A stretch of DNA of 10,809 nt from contig JBDRKQ010000130.1 in NCBI GenBank assembly GCA_043813895.1, positions 1-10,809 on the forward strand. Reading direction: 5' to 3'. The DNA is from CAZTAR01 sp043813895. Lineage in GTDB: Bacteria; Planctomycetota; Phycisphaerae; UBA1845; UTPLA1. The notes below the pieces were generated by a model that saw nothing but the letters and a program-made list of their open reading frames with translations, was not told where the DNA came from and searched no databases. Position numbers and translations under genes: made by a program. This document shows positions 1-6,614 of the stretch, piece by piece (within the stretch, counting starts at the first letter, position 1; every line of letters starts with the position of its first letter).

Positions 1-32
1 GCCAAGCGTGCTGCGGTTACACTCCGTCATCG

Positions 33-99
33 AACGGCCTCCTTGCCCTGGGCTGAATGTTCTTGACAAACACCCAGTCTACGGGACAAAGAGGCCGTT
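33..99. repeat. Imperfectly nested inverted repeats at left edge
   Basis: A perfect 9-bp inverted repeat (AACGGCCTC at 33-41, GAGGCCGTT at 91-99) encloses a second pair (CTGGG at 48-52, CCCAG at 73-77) and a third (TGTT at 58-61, AACA at 69-72). The pairs are nested, so one folded RNA or cruciform could use all of them. There is no open frame here that looks like a gene. The role is unknown. It could belong to the 3' or 5' region of a gene outside the window, and pairs this short can also arise by chance. Confidence 0.3.
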
Positions 100-120
100 T
101 CTATACGCTAATCTGCTCGG

Positions 121-160
121 GCTGATGAAATATCCGGGCTACCCGTCCCGCTTTCGCGGG
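121..160 (-). terminator. Tandem hairpins downstream of the GNAT-like gene
   Basis: Read leftwards, about 60 nt after the stop of the gene ending at 221, the RNA forms a 5-bp stem CCCGC/GCGGG closed by a GAAA (GNRA) tetraloop (160 to 147). A second short stem CGGG/CCCG follows (145 to 135), then the AU-rich stretch GATATTTCAT. Two stable hairpins before an AU-rich stretch fit a terminator, although the U run is poor. The rest of bases 1-220 shows no gene. Confidence 0.35.
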
Positions 161-220
161 CCGTGAAGACATGGCCCCCAGCGTCTCGCCGAAACTGTCA
201 TTGTCCTGAATCCTGCAGCG

Positions 221-1912
221 TCAAGCGTCGACCTCTCGTAAAGCGAGTGTTCGGATCGCCCGGCGGAGGCGGCGGTGGCTGTCGAACATCGCGGTGAAGT
301 CTGACTCTCGTCGGCCGCCCTTGGCCCTGACAGTCTCGAACAATAGTCGCTTGTCCTGCTTGGGCCACTTGGCCACGCCCGGAAGGATGAGAATCAACGG
401 GCTCCATCGTTCCCAGGCGAGTCGCTCGCCGGCCGAAAGTCCGGGCAATCGTCGCAGGCCGAGCAGCCTTGCCGCATCGCGAGAACAAGCCTTACCCGCA
501 CGATGGCGATCCGCCCCGAAGCGTTCCGCCAAGAACCGCGTGATGTGAAGTCCGACGTTTTCCAGCGGCAGCTCACCGATGATGTCTTCGCGCGGCCGCG
601 CCAAGTGTAGGTACACGTTCTCCGTCGCCAATCGTCGTAGCGTCTCGGGACTGGAGCGATGGGCTGGATCAGCTCGCATACGCTCGAGTTCCCTGTGCAT
701 GGTGCGCAGGTGCGAAGCAGCCTTGGGCCGATACCCGAGCTTCTGGTAAAACCACCAGGCGCCGGAGCGGACGGCGTCTTCGTTGTCCTCGCCAAGTTGG
801 TAGGGATCGATCACAAACGTGTCGAACCCGAAGACCTGCGTGGCAATTGCCAACGCCCACCCGTAGACCCTCGCCGATTCTCCCGCCCGAAACGTATCGA
901 AGATCGTGAACGCGACCTCGGCGGAATTGAACAGGCCGGTGTAGGTGCCGTATCCGATAGGCACGCCGCTTTTGAGCACGAGGTATCCGTAGAGGGATTC
1001 GAGCAGGAAGCGCCTTTCGGGAACGGCACCCATGAAGGCGAACTGATACCCATCCTCGCACTGCACCAGCCGAACATCTCCGGAGTCCGCGTAGGCGAAG
1101 GCATCGAGGTCTCGGTTTCGTGCAGCCATGGCGCCGCGCGCCAGGTCGACGAGGGGGCGGCCTTCCCGGGGGTTCAGCAGCCGCACCGACTCGGGGGGGC
1201 GCCGGACCTCTTCTGGAATTGACGGGCGCAAACGCAGGAGTGGATTCGTCTGATAGACAACCTTCGCTTTGGCGTACTTCTCACGAGTGCGCGCCGGCGT
1301 GTCCAACCCCGGCGACAGATGGAGGGGTACCTCAATCTCCTCGAAGAGTATCTCGCGTGCGAACGAATCAAGCCCCGTGTGCTCGAGCCTTCGCAGGAGG
1401 AATGACGCGTCCGTCTCCTGCGGCGCTTTGAGGCGATGGAGCCATTGCTGCAGCTCGAACGCACATTCATCCAAACCCGGTGTCTCGCAGTAAAGGGCCA
1501 GCAGCGGCAACAGGTTCTCAAGCCGCTCGACCTGTTCGAAGTCTTCCCAATCGACCGTGAGGTACGCGCCCCATCGCTTGGCCAGCCACGTAGCTGTTGC
1601 CTGATAAAACGAGATGCGAATCGACGTACCCGCGATGCCGGAGTTGACCAGGGCGCGGTGATGTCTTCGCAGATCACTGCGCCGCGCGAAGTCAGCCAGC
1701 ATCATCTCAACCTGCGCGAGGACCTGCGGGCTGTCGGGATACGCCCGGATGAAACAGAGCGTTTCGTGGAGAAGAAGGACATCCTTCGACCTCGATAGCC
1801 GGCGTGTTTGGAGGGCTTTGAGAAGATCAAGCTTCCGGTCGCCCGCACCATCGCCGAATCGGGTCTTGTGTTGCTCCAGGTTCTTCAGAATGCTCGCAGT
1901 TCGGTCGGTCAT
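221..1912 (-). CDS. Uncharacterised protein with a GNAT-like acyltransferase module
   Basis: The product is 563 residues and I do not recognise a named family. Residues 1-290 are charged, mostly helical and without membrane segments or a signal peptide, so a cytoplasmic protein is expected. Residues 308-396 resemble a GNAT acyl-CoA N-acyltransferase core: a strand pair with GVPIGYGTYTGLF, then a helix region GESARVYGWALAIATQVFG, then AWWFYQKLGYRP at 385-396, which matches the end-of-domain pattern 'FYxKLGF'. The classical acetyl-CoA loop (Q/RxxGxG/A) is not clear, so activity is uncertain. The C-terminus (about 430-563) is again helical and basic. ATG at 1912 is preferred because GAGGAA lies 7 nt upstream. 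The frame stays open far upstream (to 2578), but that part is antisense to the ParA gene and looks non-coding. An alternative ATG at 1933 has a weaker ribosome site. The gene ends with TGA and diverges from the ParA gene. Confidence 0.75.
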   Translation of the reverse strand: MTDRTASILKNLEQHKTRFGDGAGDRKLDLLKALQTRRLSRSKDVLLLHETLCFIRAYPDSPQVLAQVEMMLADFARRSDLRRHHRALVNSGIAGTSIRISFYQATATWLAKRWGAYLTVDWEDFEQVERLENLLPLLALYCETPGLDECAFELQQWLHRLKAPQETDASFLLRRLEHTGLDSFAREILFEEIEVPLHLSPGLDTPARTREKYAKAKVVYQTNPLLRLRPSIPEEVRRPPESVRLLNPREGRPLVDLARGAMAARNRDLDAFAYADSGDVRLVQCEDGYQFAFMGAVPERRFLLESLYGYLVLKSGVPIGYGTYTGLFNSAEVAFTIFDTFRAGESARVYGWALAIATQVFGFDTFVIDPYQLGEDNEDAVRSGAWWFYQKLGYRPKAASHLRTMHRELERMRADPAHRSSPETLRRLATENVYLHLARPREDIIGELPLENVGLHITRFLAERFGADRHRAGKACSRDAARLLGLRRLPGLSAGERLAWERWSPLILILPGVAKWPKQDKRLLFETVRAKGGRRESDFTAMFDSHRRLRRAIRTLALREVDA

Positions 1913-1919
1913 CTCGCGA

Positions 1920-1925
1920 TTCCTC
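1920..1925 (-). promoter_or_regulatory. Ribosome binding site deciding the start at 1912
   Basis: GAGGAA on the minus strand sits 7 nt before the ATG at 1912. The in-frame ATGs at 1933 and 1972 lack a comparable site, so this favours the shorter protein. Confidence 0.5.
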
Positions 1926-1970
1926 GCCAGCATTGTGGACCAATCGCCGATCGGTGTCGCACTGCAACGC

Positions 1971-1999
1971 ATTGTAGTTGGGCCAGCTTTGGGATTCAC
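1971..1999 (-). promoter_or_regulatory. Candidate leftward promoter for the GNAT-like gene
   Basis: On the minus strand a good -10 box, TACAAT (1976 to 1971), follows a weak -35-like GTGAAT (1999 to 1994) with a 17-bp spacer. Transcription would start near 1964, giving a leader of about 50 nt. Only the -10 match is strong. Confidence 0.35.
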
Positions 2000-2035
2000 G
2001 CGACGCCCGCGGCCCTGGGCGGGGAACAAATGCCG

Positions 2036-2065
2036 TTGGAGACCTGCTGCCATCGAGGTTATACT
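2036..2065 (+). promoter_or_regulatory. Candidate rightward promoter for the ParA cluster
   Basis: TTGGAG (2036-2041) and TATACT (2060-2065) are separated by 18 bp, a fair match to a housekeeping sigma-factor promoter. The start of transcription would lie near 2072, about 60 nt before the ParA ATG. Together with the leftward candidate at 1971-1999 it makes the 219-bp gap a divergent promoter region. Confidence 0.45.
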
Positions 2066-2131
2066 CCGCCGCTCAGTGCGAAGCTGTGATCGTGCCGATT
2101 GGCCAGCGTCGTTTCGCTGCGGGATCCGACA

Positions 2132-3136
2132 ATGGAGTGCATTTCCATCATCAACCAGAAGGGCGGGGTCGGCAAGACAACGACATCCGTGAACCTGGGC
2201 GCCGGACTCGCCGAGCGCGGCAAACGCGTCCTCCTGATTGATCTCGATCCCCAGGGGCATTTGACGACGCACTTGGGGGTCGACGACAAGGCAAGAGGGG
2301 CGGGTATCTACGAAGTGCTGACCAGGGGGCTGCCGTTCGACTCGGCCATCCACTCGCGCTCGCCCAGGCTCTCGGTCGTCCCGGCACAGATCGAGTTGGC
2401 CGCTGCCGAGGTCGAGTTGGCTTCCGAGGTCGGCCGTGAGGTGATTCTGCGAGACATCCTCGCCGCCGGTTCGTGGCCGTTCGACGTGATCATCATTGAT
2501 TGCCCGCCCTCGCTCGGCGTGCTGACGCTCAATGCGCTGAGCGCATCGACGCAGGTGTTGATTCCGATTCAACCGCACTTTCTTTCTTTACAGGGCGTGG
2601 GCAAACTGTTCGAAACCGTCGCGCTGGTTGCTCAACGCATCAACCCGCGGCTCCGTGTGGCGGGGATGGTTATGTGCATGCACGAGTCGGGGACGCGCTT
2701 GTCGGGTGAGGTCGCGGCGGACGTGTCCTCCTTCCTTGAATCGTCGCGGGTTGCGCCCGTCCCGTGGCGTGAAGCAAGACTGATGGAGACCCGCGTTCGG
2801 CGGAATGTCAAGCTTGCAGAGTGTCCGAGCTACGGGCAGTCCATCTTCGAGTACGCCCCCCGCAGCAACGGCGCGCTCGACTACATGGCGCTGGCCGACG
2901 AAGTGCGGGTACGCGTGCTGGGGGACTCGAATGCCGCCGGCCAATGTGCACAGGATGAAGAACGGAGCAACGTGTCGTCTCAAACCGAAGTTCGCGACTC
3001 AGACGCGCGCGATCCGGCGGGAGAGCCTGTCGGAGAAGACGCCGAAGTATCGAGTGGTGCATCGGGAGTGCCCGGTGAGTCACCTCCGCATCCCGTCGTC
3101 GATTGCGACCGCGATATTCCTTCGGTCGCACAGTAG
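2132..3136 (+). CDS. ParA/Soj-family Walker-type ATPase, orphan
   Basis: The product is a 334-residue ATPase of the ParA/MinD superfamily, which uses ATP-driven dimerisation to position DNA or large cell complexes. The deviant Walker A motif is KGGVGKTT at residues 10-17, with both the signature lysine (K10) and the P-loop lysine (K15). The A' motif is LLIDLDPQG at 34-42 (D37, D39). Walker B is VIIIDCPPS ending in D123. The conserved fold ends near residue 270. A tail of about 60 residues follows, rich in acidic residues, Ser, Pro and Gly, and probably disordered; its codon choice is less biased than in the core. ATG at 2132 is preferred, although its ribosome site is weak; a TTG at 2099 would add 11 residues. 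No parB or parS-like repeat is nearby, so plasmid or chromosome partition is not shown. It leads a cluster with VanZ-like and binding-protein genes, so a role in placing an envelope or polysaccharide complex is possible but inferred. Confidence 0.93.
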   Translation: MECISIINQKGGVGKTTTSVNLGAGLAERGKRVLLIDLDPQGHLTTHLGVDDKARGAGIYEVLTRGLPFDSAIHSRSPRLSVVPAQIELAAAEVELASEVGREVILRDILAAGSWPFDVIIIDCPPSLGVLTLNALSASTQVLIPIQPHFLSLQGVGKLFETVALVAQRINPRLRVAGMVMCMHESGTRLSGEVAADVSSFLESSRVAPVPWREARLMETRVRRNVKLAECPSYGQSIFEYAPRSNGALDYMALADEVRVRVLGDSNAAGQCAQDEERSNVSSQTEVRDSDARDPAGEPVGEDAEVSSGASGVPGESPPHPVVDCDRDIPSVAQ

Positions 3137-3183
3137 TGCCGACACAGCCGGGGGAGGTTCTTGGTGCCGCAGTGCCGGATGAA

Positions 3184-3209
3184 ACTGGCGGTTTGCCCGC
3201 CGGTGTTTT
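3184..3209 (+). terminator. Hairpin with T-rich tail between ParA and VanZ genes
   Basis: An 8-bp stem (ACTGGCGG at 3184-3191 with CCGCCGGT at 3197-3204, one G-T pair) with a 5-nt loop is followed by GTTTTGTGTG. This resembles an intrinsic terminator or attenuator. It lies only 4-10 bases before the VanZ ribosome site (GGGAG at 3214-3218), so it could lower expression of the distal genes relative to ParA rather than end the transcript fully. Confidence 0.35.
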
Positions 3210-3224
3210 GTGTGGGAGCCACCG

Positions 3225-3620
3225 ATGAAGCCGATAGGACGCGGCACACGAACGGCGATCTGGTTGGCCACGTGGGCTACGGCCTTTGTAGTGACGCACC
3301 TTCCTCCGTCGGAGCCCCCCGCCCAGCCTCTCATCAACGACAAGCTTCTTCATTTCACGGGATTCACGGCGTTGGGGGTATTGACGGCTTGGCGGCATGC
3401 CGACGTCCTCCGACCGATTTCTCGCCGCCTGATGGTGTTCTGGCTCCTCGTATTGATTGCGTATGGGTTCGCGGACGAGGTCACGCAAGAGCTGGTGCGA
3501 CGGTCGTTCGAGTGGTTTGACTGGGTAGCGGACGGTATCGGCGCCGCGTTCGGAATCTCGGTTGGCGCGGCGTGCCACTATTGGTCCATCCGGACACAGG
3601 AGTCCAAGCCGGATGTCTGA
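3225..3620 (+). CDS. VanZ-like integral membrane protein
   Basis: The product is a 131-residue membrane protein of the VanZ-like family. The namesake lowers teicoplanin sensitivity, but most members have no known role and many occur in surface-polysaccharide and exosortase loci. Visible family landmarks: an N-terminal hydrophobic segment (12-24), NDKLLHFTGF at 38-47 (D39, K40, H43), a second hydrophobic stretch (69-82), then DEVTQ at 84-88 and FDWVADGIGAAFG at 98-110 (D99, D103). These give the usual D-K-H / D-E-Q / D-D-G pattern of small four-helix VanZ proteins. ATG at 3225 is chosen because GGGAG stands 6 nt upstream; a GTG at 3210 would add 5 residues but has no such site. It follows ParA by 88 bp across a hairpin, and its last 8 bases overlap the next gene. 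Confidence 0.88.
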   Translation: MKPIGRGTRTAIWLATWATAFVVTHLPPSEPPAQPLINDKLLHFTGFTALGVLTAWRHADVLRPISRRLMVFWLLVLIAYGFADEVTQELVRRSFEWFDWVADGIGAAFGISVGAACHYWSIRTQESKPDV

Positions 3621-4674
3621 GCGTGCGGGAGAATCGTACCGAGCGACATTCCGTCGCCACTTGCCCGTTGCCTGGAAGGGGCGCTTCGCCATCGCCGGTC
3701 TGGTGTTGGGTGTTCTTGTTCCGGCGAGTTGCCGGCAGGATGCGGATGGTCGTTCGAGACCCCAAGCCGAGAAACACATCGTCGTCGTCGCGGTCGGGAA
3801 GGACGATCCGACGTGGCCGGTCATCGAGGCAACGGCCCAATGGTTCGAATCGCAACGTCGCTTCGTGACGGTGGAAGCCGTCGCCCCCGAGAAAACCTCT
3901 CCCGTTGAACAGCAACGAATACTCGAAGCTCTGGCGACGCAACGTGTGGACGCCGTGTGCGTGGCGCCAGTCGACCCACTTGCGGTTCGCCAAGTCATCA
4001 AGGATCTGGTGCGTCGAGGGAAGCGCGTTGCACTCATTGGACGCGACGTACCTGATAGTGGGCGTTTTTGCTACTGCGGACCTTCAGAGTTCGCGATTGG
4101 TCAGGCGGCGGCAGAGGCCTGCGCATTGGCTGTGCGGAGCCGCTCAAACACCGTCATGCTCCTTCATGCAGGTGCGGACGACGCCGTTTACGGCTCTCGC
4201 TACGCCGGATTCAAGCACGAGCTTCCTGTTGTGGGAGACGTGCACTTGCTCCGGGAAATCGACTGTGGCGGGCAGTGGTTGGACGCGGCCCACATCGTCC
4301 GGAAGGAATCACGGATGTATCCTCGCGTGGGCTGCTGGGTGATGCTGGACGACTGGCCGCTGCGCGTCGTGCGACCGAGCCATTCTCTCTTGCCGCTGGG
4401 CTGCGGAATCGTGCTCTGCTGCAACTCGCCGCGGTATATCGATCGAATGCGAAACGGGCAGATCATGGCGATGATTGCCTTCGACTACCGCCGGGCCGTG
4501 CAGAATGCCATTTTGATCGCCGCGGACCTCGGTAACGCCCCGATGGAGGAGAACGAGTCTTCATGGATCCTCCCCTCGGAGATCATCACGGCCGCCGAGC
4601 TCGATGCATATGAGCAACGCTGGATCGAGTGGGGTCGTCGAGAGCCGGGTGATGGCGCGCGCAGCTCGGACTAA
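3613..4674 (+). CDS. Periplasmic-binding-protein-like lipoprotein (sugar-binding type)
   Basis: The product has 353 residues and resembles type-1 periplasmic binding proteins of the ribose/xylose group, which bind a sugar between two Rossmann-like lobes. After an Arg-rich N-terminus and a hydrophobic stretch (25-36) comes PASC with Cys40, a possible but non-canonical lipobox (Pro at -3). The mature part opens with HIVVVAVGKDDPTWPVIEA (55-73). VDAVCVAPVDPLAV (112-125) and RVALIGRDVPDSGRFCYCGP (138-157) match the family's 'V-x-x-D-x-D-V-P-D-S' ligand region, with D145 the likely sugar-contacting Asp. FDYRRAVQNAIL and a C-terminal ITAAELDAYEQRW also fit. ATG at 3613 overlaps the VanZ stop by 8 bases, with AGGAG 10 nt upstream, so the two genes are probably translationally coupled. 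No ABC permease or ATPase is present, so it may be a sensor or binding partner rather than a transporter part. Confidence 0.82.
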   Translation: MSERAGESYRATFRRHLPVAWKGRFAIAGLVLGVLVPASCRQDADGRSRPQAEKHIVVVAVGKDDPTWPVIEATAQWFESQRRFVTVEAVAPEKTSPVEQQRILEALATQRVDAVCVAPVDPLAVRQVIKDLVRRGKRVALIGRDVPDSGRFCYCGPSEFAIGQAAAEACALAVRSRSNTVMLLHAGADDAVYGSRYAGFKHELPVVGDVHLLREIDCGGQWLDAAHIVRKESRMYPRVGCWVMLDDWPLRVVRPSHSLLPLGCGIVLCCNSPRYIDRMRNGQIMAMIAFDYRRAVQNAILIAADLGNAPMEENESSWILPSEIITAAELDAYEQRWIEWGRREPGDGARSSD

Positions 4675-4698
4675 CACGGGATTCGGCCGGCACCCCGA

Positions 4699-4772
4699 CG
4701 GCCGACAGGGGCGTCGGCCGCTACACGAACCTGGGACCACATACGCTTATGCGTAGCGCCGGGGCCGCCCCG
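4699..4772. terminator. Hairpins between convergent genes
   Basis: The 138-bp gap between two converging genes contains three perfect stems: CGGCCGAC/GTCGGCCG (4699-4706 with 4713-4720, 6-nt loop), TACGC/GCGTA (4742-4746 with 4751-4755) and CGGGG/CCCCG (4760-4764 with 4768-4772). Their symmetry allows them to act on transcripts from both sides. None has a following T run, so factor-independent termination is unproven. Confidence 0.45.
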
Positions 4773-4812
4773 TGGATCCATGGCGCCCGGCGGGCGGAAT
4801 CCGCTCCCCGCT

Positions 4813-6285
4813 CTATCTCGATCCGAGGAAGAAAGTTCCCAACGTACGGAGCAGGATGATCAGATCAAGTTCCAGGGACGTGTGCTTGACGTAATACAGA
4901 TCGAGTTGGAGCTTGCGCCTTGCGTCCGCAATGCTGGCCCCGTATGGGTAGTTGATCTGCGCCCAACCGGTCAGGCCGGGCTTGATGAGATGACGCTCGT
5001 CATAAAATGGAATTAGGGCTGCCAGCGGTCCAACAAACTCGGGTCGCTCCGGCCGCGGGCCGACGACCGACATGTCACCTTTGAGGATGTTCCAGAGTTG
5101 CGGAAGCTCGTCGAGCCGCGTGTTTCGAAGGATGCGGCCGATGGTCGTCACGCGCGGATCGTTGGTCGTTGCCCAGGCCGTGCCGGCGGACTCGGCGTTA
5201 CCGCGCATCGTCCGAAACTTGTACAGCGTGAAGTGCCGGCCGCCTTGCCCAACGCGCGTCTGTGAGTAGAAAATCTCTCCTCGACTGATGAGGCACATTG
5301 CGGCGCTCACCAGCAACATGAGGGGCGCCGCGATCAGCAGAGCCAGACCTGCCACGATGATATCGACGAGACGCTTGCCCACGGCGTGTTCCTGCAACTG
5401 CCCCTTGAGATCGGCCGTGAGAAACCAGCTGGGCGTGATGTGAGAAACGGGGACCTCGCCGTAGGCGGTTTCGTGGAAGGTCGTTTCGTCAGTGACGCGG
5501 CAACCGAGCCGCAGGCACGCGAGGGCCGCCCGCTGAAACATGGGGTCTTTCAGGACCGTCTGGGCAACGACGACCTCCGCCACCTCCAGATCCCTGCACA
5601 GCCGTTCGATGTCGCCGATCTCTCCGACGATCGGGATATCGCCGGCGTCCTGCTCGATCGGCCGGCAGCTGTTCGGCACGATGAGACCGACCGATCTGTA
5701 GCCCGGCACGGAGCCCCTTCGGACTGAACGGACGATGGAGCCGGTCAGCGGGCCTTGTCCGATGACGAGGAGGCCGCGCCGGACGTCCCGGACCGCGCAA
5801 TTCGCGAGCAGGCGGACCGTCGAGGCCGTGACCAAGTAGAAGACGATTCCTGTCAACGCTGCTCGGCGGCTCAGGCTGGAGTACATGAACAGATGCAGAA
5901 CCACCCACGTGGCGAGCATTGCGAACACGACCGTCATCAGGCACCTGGCGATGATCCGCGATCTCGCCCAGAGGGTGGAGGATTCGTACAGCCCGAACAC
6001 CGCGCCGGAGAAAACGACCGACGAAGCAAGGATTACGCTCGCGAGCCAGAGGCTGTAATCCGCCAGTATCGTGCCTGCATCCTGCCACCAGACGAAGAGC
6101 TGGTCTCCCAGGGCTGTCCCGCCGCACACGAGGAGGACGTCGAGAACCATCCACGCCGCCCTTGGCAACCGAAGGAGACAACGTCCGGCGAGCGCCCGAA
6201 ACTCGATTGGGGTTCGTGCGTCTTCCCGAATCGCGTTGACGGTCACCTCGGGCAGCCGAGGAGACGGAGACGTGGCAATGTCCAT
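4813..6285 (-). CDS. Polyprenyl-phosphate sugar-1-phosphate transferase (EpsB/WcaJ type)
   Basis: This is the initiating enzyme of a cell-surface polysaccharide: it moves a sugar-1-phosphate from a nucleotide sugar to a membrane polyprenyl phosphate. From ATG at 6285 it has 490 residues, normal for two-domain members. There are four predicted membrane segments (about 40-64, 73-101, 112-136, 142-162), then a nucleotide-binding-like region (about 170-270) with GLLVIGQGP and GDIPIVGEIGDI. The catalytic domain runs from about 303: hydrophobic anchor KRLVDIIVAGLALLIAAP, RVGQGGRHFTLYKFRTM, TRLDELPQLWN (389-399, with the Asp392-Glu393 pair used by this family), GDMSVVGPRPERPEF and IKPGLTGWAQINYPYGAS. 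This last motif and the 'DLYYVKHTSLELDLIILLRTL' style ending resemble the exosortase/PEP-CTERM-associated branch. The start is uncertain: the ATG lacks a ribosome site, while GTG at 6309 has GAGGTG 9 nt upstream and GTG at 6321 is also in frame. No other polysaccharide genes adjoin it. Confidence 0.93.
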   Translation of the reverse strand: MDIATSPSPRLPEVTVNAIREDARTPIEFRALAGRCLLRLPRAAWMVLDVLLVCGGTALGDQLFVWWQDAGTILADYSLWLASVILASSVVFSGAVFGLYESSTLWARSRIIARCLMTVVFAMLATWVVLHLFMYSSLSRRAALTGIVFYLVTASTVRLLANCAVRDVRRGLLVIGQGPLTGSIVRSVRRGSVPGYRSVGLIVPNSCRPIEQDAGDIPIVGEIGDIERLCRDLEVAEVVVAQTVLKDPMFQRAALACLRLGCRVTDETTFHETAYGEVPVSHITPSWFLTADLKGQLQEHAVGKRLVDIIVAGLALLIAAPLMLLVSAAMCLISRGEIFYSQTRVGQGGRHFTLYKFRTMRGNAESAGTAWATTNDPRVTTIGRILRNTRLDELPQLWNILKGDMSVVGPRPERPEFVGPLAALIPFYDERHLIKPGLTGWAQINYPYGASIADARRKLQLDLYYVKHTSLELDLIILLRTLGTFFLGSR

Positions 6286-6614
6286 TGTGAGGTAGCTGTT
6301 GGTCGTCACAGAGTCGAACACCTCGCGCGTTGGTATTGGTATCGGACGAGGGAGCAGCCGACCTGAGTTCGCGGGCGACGTTGAAGTCCCGCGCCGTTAT
6401 CGGTCGTTTGCCGAGGCTTTCGGTCGAAGCGGTCGCGGCCCCATGAGGACACCGAGTCCCATCAAGATTCGTTTCGGGACGCAAGTCGCGGGTGTCGACA
6501 TCCGATAAGCACTTCAGAATGCGAGATGGCTCGCCAGGCCCATGAGGATCACGATGTGTTCGTTGGCCGATCACGCCGTGTCCTTGTGCGGGAGATTCAC
6601 GGGAGATTCAAGCG
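6286..6614. other. Divergent intergenic region
   Basis: This gap separates the leftward sugar transferase gene from the rightward lipoprotein gene. I see no convincing gene in either strand and no strong -10/-35 pair. It holds a 10-bp direct repeat, CCCATGAGGA, at 6440-6449 and 6539-6548 (99 bp apart) and a tandem TGGTAT pair at 6331-6342. Either could be regulatory or chance. Part of the left edge (up to 6321) may instead be the 5' end of the sugar transferase gene. Confidence 0.4.
6590..6610 (+). repeat. Tandem duplication carrying two ribosome-binding-like sites
   Basis: GGGAGATTCAC at 6590-6600 is directly followed by GGGAGATTCA at 6601-6610. The second copy places GGGAG 9 nt before the ATG at 6615, and the first repeats the same motif 11 nt further away. 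The slippage-like duplication gives two potential ribosome entry sites. Confidence 0.55.

Noticed and set aside
63..107. TTGACA as a -35 box near the left edge with TATACG at 102-107 as -10
   Set aside because: The spacing is 33 bp, far from the usual 16-18, and no gene starts downstream on the plus strand.
1913..2578. Upstream extension of the leftward GNAT-like gene, open for a further 222 residues
   Set aside because: It is antisense to the well-supported ParA gene, has no conserved features, and a good ribosome site places the start at 1912. The long open frame is a by-product of high GC content.
2805..3182. Alternative frame over the ParA tail as a sign of a frameshift
   Set aside because: The alternative frame shows no recognisable ParA or other domain, and the ParA core ends normally before it, so a disordered tail is simpler.
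5489..6574. 361-residue leftward open frame overlapping the sugar transferase gene
   Set aside because: It is in another frame of a strongly conserved gene, with Arg/Pro-rich composition typical of shadow frames.
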